NCBI GenBank assembly: GCA_964352225.1
Contig: CAYGRM010000252.1
Coordinates: forward strand, 1-9,884
Direction: 5' to 3'
Length of the DNA stretch: 9,884 nt
Source of the DNA: CAJQQY01 sp964352225
GTDB lineage: Bacteria > Bacteroidota > Bacteroidia > Chitinophagales > Saprospiraceae
Numbering within the stretch: position 1 is the stretch's first letter; each line of letters opens with the position of its first letter. The position numbers were made by a program, and so were the translations under genes. The notes below the pieces were generated by a model. That model was not told the DNA's origin, made no database searches, and saw only the letters and a list, made by a program, of their open reading frames with translations. This document shows positions 1-6,080 of the stretch, in pieces.

Positions 1-134
1 GTAATGGGTCTTTTCCAACCTTTTTGCAGCATATATTTTCTTTCCTCATCTACCCAAAAGATTTCTTTTTCCTTCATAAATTTAGGAATATCCTCAGGGT
101 AAGGAAGCAAATGGGAATGTCCATTTATTCTCAT
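1..134 (-). CDS. ACMSD-like amidohydrolase, N-terminal fragment (continues past window start)
   Basis: Only the first 44 codons are present; the gene runs off the left edge. The product begins MRINGHSHLLPYPEDIP. The HxH at residues 6 and 8 is the first metal-binding motif of the amidohydrolase superfamily and sits at the same position as in human ACMSD, which also starts with a short strand followed by HSHxLP. The known reaction of ACMSD is decarboxylation of 2-amino-3-carboxymuconate semialdehyde, a late kynurenine-pathway intermediate. The gene lies 31 bp downstream of tryptophan 2,3-dioxygenase on the same strand, which supports the assignment and suggests co-transcription. No Shine-Dalgarno is visible; the bases before ATG are A-rich, as is usual in Bacteroidota. 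A related amidohydrolase with another substrate cannot be excluded from so short a fragment. Confidence 0.75.
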   Translation of the reverse strand, partial: MRINGHSHLLPYPEDIPKFMKEKEIFWVDEERKYMLQKGWKRPI

Positions 135-165
135 CGTTTAATTTGGTTTTACTTATGTTAAGTTG

Positions 166-1302
166 CTAAATTGAATCCTTTAAATAATCATCGGCTTTTT
201 GAAAGTTAAAATAATAACCTAAATTTTTAATAATTTTTCTGGGTAAAATAGGTAATTCGGAACGAGGAATTAATAAAGTAGAAATATTATGAAGGTCTTT
301 AAAAATATGATGTTTCTCTGCCGTCTCTCTTAAATATAAATGACCTGATGAACCACCTGTTCCAATTTTATTTCCCAACATTCTCATCACCATTTGAGCA
401 TGTCGATATCGCCAAGTCGTCAGCGCATCATCAATCTCAATGATGCAGGTCAATAACTGAAAAGGTAGTTGTAAGATAGGTTCATCCCGATAAAGATTGA
501 TAAAAAGTGCAGCAATCGTCGCGTCGTAACTCATTCTGATTTTTCCTTCCCATTGCATTTGTTGGTGATGATCTTTGTCCAAAACAGTTTGAAAAAATGT
601 ATCTGTTCCACCTAACATTTTTAGCCGCATTTCTTTTTCATGCTCAGTCAAATATGCGGATGCTAAGATAGCTGCTTTTTCTTTTTCCAACATTCGTTCC
701 ACCGCCTCTTTATAAGATTCCAAGAAATCAAAATCTCCTAATTCAATAAAAGGAGTTCTTTCCAGCCAAGTTTCGATGGCTTCGTAAAGGGTTCCTCCCT
801 CGGTCATTTCATGTAATTTCTTTTGATTCTCTTCCGTAAAAACTGAGGAATATGGACAACCATTGTAAGTGATTCTCTTATCTTCCTTCAATCCTAAAAG
901 ATTTTCAAAAGCTCTAAATTGATAACTCTGAAATCCAGAAGCTGGAAATAAGTGATGTCTAAAATCTAAGAAATCTAATGGAGTCATTGTCTCCATGATA
1001 GTTAATTGAGAAATCAATAATTTTTCAATTTCAACTACCCTTTTTAATCGTCCAATTGCCGTTCCGATATTTCGTTCATCCACTCGATCAGTTTTGAATA
1101 ACCCAATGACTGATTGCAACTCATGAATGATTTGCTTAAACCATAATTCATAGGCTTGATGAACGATAATAAATAGCATTTCCTCATGTGCAGCATTTCC
1201 ATCGACTTGCTCACTACGAAGATTTTGGGCATTTAAAATCTTATCAAGTCCTAGATAATCTTTATAATGAACTGTACTATACTTTTGTGTTTCCTCTTCC
1301 AT
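166..1302 (-). CDS. kynA: Tryptophan 2,3-dioxygenase
   Basis: Haem enzyme that oxidises L-tryptophan to N-formyl-L-kynurenine, the first step of the kynurenine pathway; cytosolic. The 378-residue product has the family signatures. FIIVHQAYELWF carries the active-site His48. PASGFQSYQFR (120-130) carries the arginine expected to hold the substrate carboxylate. WRYRHAQMVMRMLG carries the proximal haem ligand His301. GTGGSSGHLYLR follows, with Thr315 14 residues after the haem His as in the structurally known enzymes. The spacing from His48 to His301 (253) is close to that of the long, animal-like form and larger than in the short Xanthomonas-type enzyme. Length is complete and all key residues are present, so it should be active. 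The start ATG is preceded only by A-rich sequence and an in-frame stop two codons upstream, which fixes the N-terminus. It is probably the first gene of a unit with the downstream amidohydrolase. Confidence 0.96.
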   Translation of the reverse strand: MEEETQKYSTVHYKDYLGLDKILNAQNLRSEQVDGNAAHEEMLFIIVHQAYELWFKQIIHELQSVIGLFKTDRVDERNIGTAIGRLKRVVEIEKLLISQLTIMETMTPLDFLDFRHHLFPASGFQSYQFRAFENLLGLKEDKRITYNGCPYSSVFTEENQKKLHEMTEGGTLYEAIETWLERTPFIELGDFDFLESYKEAVERMLEKEKAAILASAYLTEHEKEMRLKMLGGTDTFFQTVLDKDHHQQMQWEGKIRMSYDATIAALFINLYRDEPILQLPFQLLTCIIEIDDALTTWRYRHAQMVMRMLGNKIGTGGSSGHLYLRETAEKHHIFKDLHNISTLLIPRSELPILPRKIIKNLGYYFNFQKADDYLKDSI

Positions 1303-1352
1303 TTTTTATTCTTTTTCTAGTGATAGAATCTTTTGCAAAAAATTCTTTTTTT

Positions 1353-1360
1353 CAAAAGTA
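1353..1360 (-). promoter_or_regulatory. Candidate -7 box ahead of tryptophan dioxygenase
   Basis: On the minus strand this reads TACTTTTG, a full match to the Bacteroidota sigma-ABfr -7 consensus TAnnTTTG. It lies about 50 bp before the dioxygenase ATG, giving a leader of roughly 45 nt. No clear TTG element is seen at the -33 distance, so the call rests on one box in AT-rich DNA. It would allow the dioxygenase/amidohydrolase pair to be transcribed separately from the upstream binding-protein gene. Confidence 0.4.
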
Positions 1361-1406
1361 AACAACATTTCTCTGCTCCTCCTTTTCTTTAAATAATAAT
1401 TGCCAA

Positions 1407-1429
1407 AAGTTGATAAAAATCATCAACTT
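1407..1429 (-). terminator. Hairpin overlapping the stop codon of the binding-protein gene
   Basis: AAGTTGAT and ATCAACTT form a perfect 8-bp stem with a 7-base loop. On the minus strand the last stem bases run into only a four-T stretch before GGC, so this is a weak intrinsic terminator at best. The stem starts at the stop codon of the gene at 1428-2288, the expected position for an end-of-gene terminator, and precedes the candidate dioxygenase promoter. Confidence 0.45.
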
Positions 1430-2288
1430 ATCTCTTCCAGATAATCTCAGGAATCTTTTGATCACCTTTTATTATTTTTGCTAACTGAAGGTGGTAAATT
1501 ATACTTTTAATCATCTTGTCACTTACCCAACCATGAATCGCCCATTCTGTGCTATGATACCATCGCTCCACATCTTCTTTTTTCAATTTATATCTTTCAC
1601 TCACCAATGAGACAGCATTTTCATCTTGCATAAAATTGTCACATCGGTCATGAATTGTCCTCAACATTCTAATAATATTTTCAGGTTGCTCTGACAATAT
1701 TTTGTCGGTAGCTGCCACCACGAAGCAAGACCAAGGAGTCACGTACTCTCCCACTCTTCTCAAGATTCCGGCATCAACATAGGGTTTAGTGGTATACTTT
1801 TCCCAATAAAAAACATCAGTTTCTAAATTGGTTAGTGATTCAACTGCTCCATCTATATTTTTTATTACCTCAAATTGATCTTCTTCTATGATATGTGATT
1901 TGCTATTAGCATCCACTATCGCCATTAAGTGAGAACCAGATCCAAAACGACTGATTCCGTATTTTTTCTTGAATATTTTTTGATAAGACTGAAGTGAGTT
2001 TTTTGCACCAGTATGAATTCCCCAAGTCAAAGGAGTTGTCACGTAATTACTAATAATTTTACTTGGATTTCCATTGATGATATCAGCAATTATTCCCTCA
2101 GTTAATAAAATACAGACATCCACTTCGCCATTTCTTAATGCCTTGGTCATTTGACCTGTTCCTCCCTTGAAAGTTGTCCATTCAATCTCGATACCTCTTG
2201 ATTCAAATTCTTTTAATTCATAGGCTAAATGAATTGGTAAGTTAAAATGCTCCGGAACTCCTCCGATTCTAATTTTTGAGTTACTCAT
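1428..2288 (-). CDS. Signal-less type 2 periplasmic-binding-fold protein (Ca3427-like)
   Basis: The 286-residue product matches the group annotated as PBP2 Ca3427-like, related to NMT1/THI5-type and ABC-transporter binding proteins. Recognisable conserved blocks are GGVPEHFNLP (9-18), GGTGQMTKAL (42-51), LLTEGI (61-66), ISRFGSGSHLMA (112-123), FYWEKYTTKPYV (160-171) and TPWSCFVVAA (184-193). The N-terminus goes straight into the first beta strand (KIRIGGVPEHF), with no signal peptide, lipobox or membrane helix. The protein should therefore stay in the cytosol, unlike ordinary transporter binding proteins. No permease or ATPase gene is adjacent. The ligand is unknown; a role as intracellular sensor, carrier or enzyme is open. 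It is on the same strand as tryptophan dioxygenase, 125 bp upstream of it, but a hairpin and a candidate promoter lie between them, so a functional link is unproven. Confidence 0.85.
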   Translation of the reverse strand: MSNSKIRIGGVPEHFNLPIHLAYELKEFESRGIEIEWTTFKGGTGQMTKALRNGEVDVCILLTEGIIADIINGNPSKIISNYVTTPLTWGIHTGAKNSLQSYQKIFKKKYGISRFGSGSHLMAIVDANSKSHIIEEDQFEVIKNIDGAVESLTNLETDVFYWEKYTTKPYVDAGILRRVGEYVTPWSCFVVAATDKILSEQPENIIRMLRTIHDRCDNFMQDENAVSLVSERYKLKKEDVERWYHSTEWAIHGWVSDKMIKSIIYHLQLAKIIKGDQKIPEIIWKR

Positions 2289-2578
2289 AAAGATTTTTAC
2301 AATTAAAATAAGTTAAAAGTAGAGAATGCGAAGTTAATAATTTTCTCTTTTTGATTTTTAAAAACGATAACTTTTAAATATAATGATTTATCGTAATTCA
2401 TTCATTGTCAAGAACTTAGCAGGTATTAAAATTATCTTAAATTAAAAACTGTGAAAAAACTAAAACTCTATCTATTTATTTATTAATAAAATATACTTTG
2501 TATTATTTATTCTTATCAGAAAAATATATTAATTTTTCGTTATGTTAGAAAATTAAAAGACTCTAAATTGACACAAAA
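2289..2578. promoter_or_regulatory. Divergent intergenic region, about 290 bp
   Basis: Very AT-rich spacer between two divergent genes, so promoters for both are expected. On the minus strand TACTTTTA (2314-2321), one base off TAnnTTTG, lies 26 bp before the binding-protein ATG. On the plus strand TATACTTTG (2492-2500) resembles a -7 box with altered spacing, about 80 bp before the zinc-ribbon gene. An inverted repeat lies at 2364-2394 (separate entry). No convincing coding sequence or RNA gene was seen; the longest ATG-started stretch noticed is about 20 codons. Confidence 0.4.
2364..2394. repeat. 7-bp inverted repeat with 17-bp spacer
   Basis: ACGATAA (2364-2370) and TTATCGT (2388-2394) are perfect inverted copies separated by 17 bp of A/T-rich sequence, in the shared upstream region of the binding-protein and zinc-ribbon genes. 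The layout could fit a dimeric regulator binding about two helical turns apart, or a hairpin with a large loop. In DNA this AT-rich a 7-bp match can occur by chance, though the C/G in each arm makes it slightly less likely. Confidence 0.3.
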
Positions 2579-3664
2579 ATGGTATCCAACAATTCTATGC
2601 CATCACCCGATTTTATGAAAAATATTGAAGAAGCGATCAAAGAATATGGAACCATGGCTTGCCCTAATCCAAGATGCTATGATAGGTTAGTTTCCAAGAA
2701 AAAATGGAACTCTGAGAATGGGAAAGTGTTAGAATATCATTGCCAAAATCCAAATTGCTCCTATCACATCAAGCGACAGATTCCATTAAAAGAAGAATCA
2801 AATTTCATTAATTCAGGAAACAAGAAAATATCCTATAACAATATATTTACATTTATGGGGATTTGCTTGCTGGGAATACTTACTTATACTTCATATCAAT
2901 TATACTCGGTTAATTCATTTCTTGAAAACGAAGTAGCTGAAAATAGAAAAGAGAGATTAGCATCAGGACAATCAACCTATTCATCCAATTTAGATATTTC
3001 CAAAATCAACAGAAAACCACTTTTAAAATCGAAAGGAATTGCAGCAAATAATCCGATTGAAGAAAAAAGTGAAATACCCATTAGAGATTTTGCTGAACAA
3101 ACTCGAACTTGGATAGCAACTGAAAATTTTGAACAAGGAAAATTAAATATCCAGAAAATACTAGAGGACAAGTCATATCAATCCACTTTACTGCTACCTG
3201 AAAATGATTTGACCCGATTTCAAATGATCGAATTAGTGGGAGATTCTTATGAAAAAATGGGAACTCAATTTTCTTATTACCTTCTTAAGAATCTATCAAA
3301 CTTTGAAATATTAAAAAAATTCGTCGATGTATTCGATGTTGAGAAAAAGTATTCTGATGTACTTTTAGGAAAAGCTTATTTACATTTACCGAATAAATTG
3401 GAAAAAAAGGTAAGCCTACAAGAAAGAAAAAAAATGCAAATGACCAGTTTAAAATATTATCTGCAAGCAGCTAAAAATGATAATTTCGCAGGGCAAAAAA
3501 ATGCATCGATCAAGGCTATTAATGAACTTGCGAAAGCCTATCAAATATTTAAATACAATCCTCAAAAGCCAAAACGATATACTTCAATCGAAACTTTGAT
3601 TAGAAAAAATAATCAAGTAGAAATTCAGCGTAGAATAGATTATGTAAGTACATGGACAGAATAA
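2579..3664 (+). CDS. Unknown membrane protein: zinc ribbon, one TM helix, helical outer domain
   Basis: Not recognised as a named family. The 361-residue product has three visible parts. Residues 28-60 hold two matching cysteine pairs, CPNPRC (28-33) and CQNPNC (55-60), a C-x4-C-x21-C-x4-C zinc-ribbon pattern; the second half recalls the CxNxNCS block of Ogr/Delta-type fingers, by eye only. Residues 87-107 form one hydrophobic helix preceded by two lysines, so the ribbon should face the cytosol and the rest the periplasm. After a Ser/Lys-rich linker, residues about 167-335 are predicted mainly helical, with short A/L/Y-patterned helix pairs that could be degenerate TPR units. No signal peptide precedes the ribbon. 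The ATG at 2579 is used because the upstream ATG at 2541 stops within a few codons. It is divergent from the Ca3427-like gene and convergent with the FAD oxidoreductase, and appears monocistronic. A role linking a cytosolic partner to the envelope is conceivable but unsupported. Confidence 0.8.
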   Translation: MVSNNSMPSPDFMKNIEEAIKEYGTMACPNPRCYDRLVSKKKWNSENGKVLEYHCQNPNCSYHIKRQIPLKEESNFINSGNKKISYNNIFTFMGICLLGILTYTSYQLYSVNSFLENEVAENRKERLASGQSTYSSNLDISKINRKPLLKSKGIAANNPIEEKSEIPIRDFAEQTRTWIATENFEQGKLNIQKILEDKSYQSTLLLPENDLTRFQMIELVGDSYEKMGTQFSYYLLKNLSNFEILKKFVDVFDVEKKYSDVLLGKAYLHLPNKLEKKVSLQERKKMQMTSLKYYLQAAKNDNFAGQKNASIKAINELAKAYQIFKYNPQKPKRYTSIETLIRKNNQVEIQRRIDYVSTWTE

Positions 3665-3684
3665 ATGATAAGCTCTAGGTCATA

Positions 3685-3756
3685 ACTAGACTTTATCCTA
3701 AATGAAGTTGTATGGGAGAACGTAAAACGTTTAACGTCCATCGAATAAAGTCTACT
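3685..3756. repeat. Compact inverted-repeat element between convergent genes
   Basis: AGACTTTAT (3688-3696) and ATAAAGTCT (3745-3753) are perfect inverted 9-bp ends, each flanked outside by ACT (3685-3687 and 3754-3756). Inside, ACGT occurs three times at exact 7-bp spacing (3720, 3727, 3734), building a near-perfect 18-bp palindrome centred on AAACGTTT. It is bracketed by ATGG (3712-3715) and CCAT (3738-3741), which can also pair. The whole can fold as a long bulged hairpin. No T-run follows either arm, so it is not a standard intrinsic terminator. Inverted ends with a short direct repeat would fit a tiny non-autonomous mobile element (MITE-like). The position between two convergent genes also fits a folded 3'-end element or a protein-binding palindrome. 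Confidence 0.5.
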
Positions 3757-3778
3757 ATTGAGAAATTATCCAAAATAT

Positions 3779-4843
3779 TTATTGCTCCTTTTTTGTTCTT
3801 TTAATATCTGCCTCAGCGTTAATTGTTTTTCCCTCTAATAAAAACTCCACCAACTGCCTAGCAAAGTAAGGAGTAAGTGAAGCACCTTTGGTTCCCATCC
3901 CATTTAGAATACCTAAACACGGATTTTCGCTATGTAATCCCAACAACGGTCTGCGATCAAAAGTAGCTGGACGAATAGCTGCAAGATGGTCCACAAATTC
4001 ATAGGGTACCGTTAATATTTTTTCTAATCTACCAGTCAGGAATTTTTTTTCTTTTTCGGATGGAAGGTCATCGACAGCATTCCAATCATAAGTGGAACCA
4101 ATCCAATAAATATCATCGAGCAAGGGAACAACAAATAATTTATGCTTTAGTATTTTGTCAAAATTAGCACCTGGAATTTTTACTAAAAGAACCTCTCCTT
4201 TAGCTACCTCGAAGGGTAAATTACCAAACCAAGGATTTAACCTTCCTTGGTGTCCTTCACAAAAGATTATTTTTTCAGCTTCAAAATGTTTGTAAGATAC
4301 CTTATGGTTATTGAACGTAACTTGTCCATAATCAAATAGTTCGACATTCATCATTTCATGGTTAAAAAAATACTCTTTTGATTTTGCCAATAATAAAGGC
4401 ATGTCGACTTGGGCAGAATGTCTGACTTCCCCAATTGATTCTCCCTTGGTAATCTTTCCTTCATAGGTACCATAATCTTGAGCCTCTGTAGCATATTTTT
4501 CATAAAGAGGATCACCAGTTTTTTCCAACCAAAGATTTTCATCTTTTATAGAAAATAACATTCTGATTACATTTTTGGGATGGTAAAAATTCGCCTTTAA
4601 TAATTTTTCTAAACGGGTATAAACCTCTTCTGCAGTAGGTAACAATTCATCAACCATCCACCCTTTTACAAACCTCCTTCCAGTAATTGGATTGATAATT
4701 CCAGCTGCAACTTGAGATGAACTACTATAATGATTATTGTCAAAAATTTGGACAGATTTGCCTTTTCTAATTAGCTCGTGAGCTAAAAGTGTACCTGCCA
4801 ATCCTTGCCCTACGATGAGGTAATCTGATATTATTTTTTCGAT
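3779..4843 (-). CDS. FAD-dependent oxidoreductase, DAO (glycine oxidase-like) family
   Basis: The product has the dinucleotide-binding start DYLIVGQGLAGTLLA, with GxGxxG and the following basic/acidic strand end (VQIFDN). Next come AAGIINPITGRR, and near the C-terminus IRPATFDRRPLLG and GILNGMGTKGASLTP, all typical of DAO-fold flavoproteins that oxidise amino acids or similar amines. The true substrate is unknown. It is cytosolic, about 354 residues, and otherwise full length. The start is the problem: the reading frame is open upstream to 4867, but no ATG, GTG or TTG occurs before the GxGxxG motif. The first TTG (4799-4801) falls inside that motif and would delete the FAD-binding glycines. 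I place the start at an ATC (4841-4843) as a best guess; ATC at 4846 or ATA at 4834 or 4831 are equally possible. The YjbR-like gene ends only about 13 bp upstream, so translation may be coupled to it. Confidence 0.85.
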   Translation of the reverse strand: MEKIISDYLIVGQGLAGTLLAHELIRKGKSVQIFDNNHYSSSSQVAAGIINPITGRRFVKGWMVDELLPTAEEVYTRLEKLLKANFYHPKNVIRMLFSIKDENLWLEKTGDPLYEKYATEAQDYGTYEGKITKGESIGEVRHSAQVDMPLLLAKSKEYFFNHEMMNVELFDYGQVTFNNHKVSYKHFEAEKIIFCEGHQGRLNPWFGNLPFEVAKGEVLLVKIPGANFDKILKHKLFVVPLLDDIYWIGSTYDWNAVDDLPSEKEKKFLTGRLEKILTVPYEFVDHLAAIRPATFDRRPLLGLHSENPCLGILNGMGTKGASLTPYFARQLVEFLLEGKTINAEADIKRTKKEQ

Positions 4844-4856
4844 GATATTATAATTT

Positions 4857-5213
4857 TTATAAATTCTTTAAAAACTCTTGATCTGCTTTTTTCAATTTTT
4901 TAACCACACAATCATATGAATGATCAATCAATTCACAAAGGAATTCCATTTCTAAACCATTCTCGAAATAAACGGTGTTCCAATGTCTCTTACTCATATG
5001 CCAACCAGGAATGATGTCTTCATATTCCTCTCGCAATTCCATTGCATATTCGGGGTCACATTTTAAATTTACCCGAAATTCTTCGGCATCCAATCCGGTT
5101 AAGGCAAACATCTTTCCCATAACTTTAAATACTAAGGTCACTTCATCAAAAGGAAAATCTTCGGTAACTCCTTTTTTTGACAAACAATAGTTACGAAAAG
5201 CTTCGATATTCAT
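4857..5213 (-). CDS. MmcQ/YjbR family protein
   Basis: Small cytosolic protein of 118 residues, the usual length of the family, which adopts a CyaY-like/double-wing fold reported as DNA-binding-like but without an established biochemical role. Matching blocks are GVTEDFPFDEVTLVFKVMGKMFAL (about 15-38), VNLKCDPEYAMELREEY (about 48-64) and IIPGWHMSKRHWNTVYF (about 68-84), with the conserved PGWHM and KRHWN segments intact. The ATG at 5211-5213 fits homologue lengths. It is the first gene of a minus-strand pair, with the FAD oxidoreductase starting about a dozen bases after its stop, so co-transcription is likely. A -7 box lies about 30 bp upstream. A functional link to the oxidoreductase is not evident. 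Confidence 0.9.
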   Translation of the reverse strand: MNIEAFRNYCLSKKGVTEDFPFDEVTLVFKVMGKMFALTGLDAEEFRVNLKCDPEYAMELREEYEDIIPGWHMSKRHWNTVYFENGLEMEFLCELIDHSYDCVVKKLKKADQEFLKNL

Positions 5214-5243
5214 TTTATGCTAATTTTTATTTCAAAATCACCG

Positions 5244-5251
5244 CAAATTTA
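5244..5251 (-). promoter_or_regulatory. Candidate -7 box of the YjbR/oxidoreductase unit
   Basis: On the minus strand this reads TAAATTTG, a full TAnnTTTG match, about 30 bp before the ATG at 5213; a leader near 23 nt would result. No good TTG is seen at the expected -33 distance. It lies in a 106-bp divergent spacer that must also contain the promoter for the oxidase subunit III gene, for which no clear box was found. Confidence 0.42.
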
Positions 5252-5319
5252 AAAACTAATGAACAAAAAACATGGTTTACTATTATATATGCTTTAAACA
5301 TTTTATAGAAAATCATCTA

Positions 5320-5961
5320 ATGAAAAGTAAGCTTCAAAAAAAGACTCACGATCCTAATGAATATCATTCATTAAGGTTTCATCCTTATAATATTGCCTTG
5401 ACATTGACTTTATTTAGCATAACTGCTTTGTTTTTTGCCTTCTCGGCAGCTTATGTTTACACTAGAGTGCAATTTCCAGATATTCCAGCGATCAGTTTAT
5501 CGCCAATTTTCTTCGTTAATACGATTATTTTACTTGCTAGTAGTTGGTCTATCAATTGGGCCAATGAAGCCTACTTGTCAGATAACACCAGCGATTATCA
5601 GCGAGCCTTACAAGTAACTATCGCATTTACTGTTTTGTTTATGCTTGGTCAATTTATTGGTTGGAATGATTTAAGTAGCCAATTAGATTCTCAGTTTTTG
5701 GCATCTAATTTATCTTCTTATTTATACTTGATTTCAGGATTACACTTTGCTCACCTTTTGGCTGGGTTACCGTTTTTATTGCTATTTTATTACGTAGCGG
5801 AAAAGCGAATGAAAGAACCTGTGAGTGTTTTGGTTTATTTTTCAGATCCTGAAAAGCAATTGAAATTAAAATTGTTGACCACCTACTGGCATTATCTCGA
5901 TATCCTCTGGATTTATCTTATCCTGTTTTTCTTGATAAATAGCTTTATCACATTTGGATAA
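5320..5961 (+). CDS. Haem-copper cytochrome c oxidase subunit III, stand-alone
   Basis: Integral membrane subunit of an aa3-type respiratory oxidase. With the start at 5320 the protein has 213 residues and five hydrophobic helices at about 24-48, 59-80, 94-116, 132-158 and 187-212, the five-helix layout common in bacterial subunit III. Family signatures are GLHFAHLLAG (140-149) and YWHYLDILWIYL (189-200), plus the GQFIGW segment in helix 3. The frame is open upstream to an ATG at 5272, but those extra 16 residues are aromatic-rich and non-homologous in character. The start at 5320 gives a basic N-terminus followed by a SLRFHPYN segment leading into helix 1, as in Bacteroidota homologues. No subunit I, II or IV or haem-biosynthesis gene is next to it, so this copy is detached from the usual cox cluster. 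It ends in a strong hairpin terminator. Confidence 0.88.
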   Translation: MKSKLQKKTHDPNEYHSLRFHPYNIALTLTLFSITALFFAFSAAYVYTRVQFPDIPAISLSPIFFVNTIILLASSWSINWANEAYLSDNTSDYQRALQVTIAFTVLFMLGQFIGWNDLSSQLDSQFLASNLSSYLYLISGLHFAHLLAGLPFLLLFYYVAEKRMKEPVSVLVYFSDPEKQLKLKLLTTYWHYLDILWIYLILFFLINSFITFG

Positions 5962-5974
5962 TATTATAAATATC

Positions 5975-6026
5975 TATTCCCAAGGTGAACTGAATTTACC
6001 TTGGGAATACTATATATCATTTTTTT
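5975..6026 (+). terminator. Intrinsic terminator after oxidase subunit III
   Basis: TATTCCCAAGGT (5975-5986) and ACCTTGGGAATA (5998-6009) form a perfect 12-bp stem with an 11-base loop, 13 bp after the stop codon. A run of seven T begins at 6020, about ten bases after the stem. The arms are far more G/C-rich than their surroundings. The distance between stem and T-run is longer than ideal, but stem strength and position make a terminator the best reading. It also separates this gene from the next one on the same strand. Confidence 0.7.
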
Positions 6027-6040
6027 CGATTTAGTTTTAT

Positions 6041-6048
6041 TATTTTTG
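6041..6048 (+). promoter_or_regulatory. Candidate -7 box of the DUF3857 gene
   Basis: TATTTTTG matches TAnnTTTG and lies 32 bp before the ATG at 6081, giving a leader of about 25 nt. The expected -33 region is T-rich without a clear TTG. Its place directly after the terminator of the preceding gene supports independent transcription. Confidence 0.45.
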
Positions 6049-6080
6049 AATCAATAGAATTTCAAAAAATATGTAAAACT

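Noticed and set aside
166..2288. Tryptophan uptake operon made of the binding protein, dioxygenase and amidohydrolase
   Set aside because: The binding protein has no export signal, no permease or ATPase gene is present, and a hairpin plus a candidate promoter separate it from the dioxygenase.
2382..2444. Small reading frame of about 20 codons in the divergent spacer
   Set aside because: It is short and AT-driven, overlaps the inverted repeat, and shows no protein-like features.
3685..3756. Reading the palindromic element as a bidirectional intrinsic terminator
   Set aside because: The stems are interrupted by unequal bulges and no T-run follows either outer arm on its own strand.
3779..4801. 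Starting the FAD oxidoreductase at the TTG at 4799-4801
   Set aside because: That start would remove the GQG of the GxGxxG motif and the first beta strand, which are clearly encoded just upstream in the same open frame.
5272..5319. Extra 16 N-terminal residues on oxidase subunit III from the ATG at 5272
   Set aside because: The segment is aromatic-rich and unlike family N-termini; the ATG at 5320 gives the expected short basic start before the first membrane helix.
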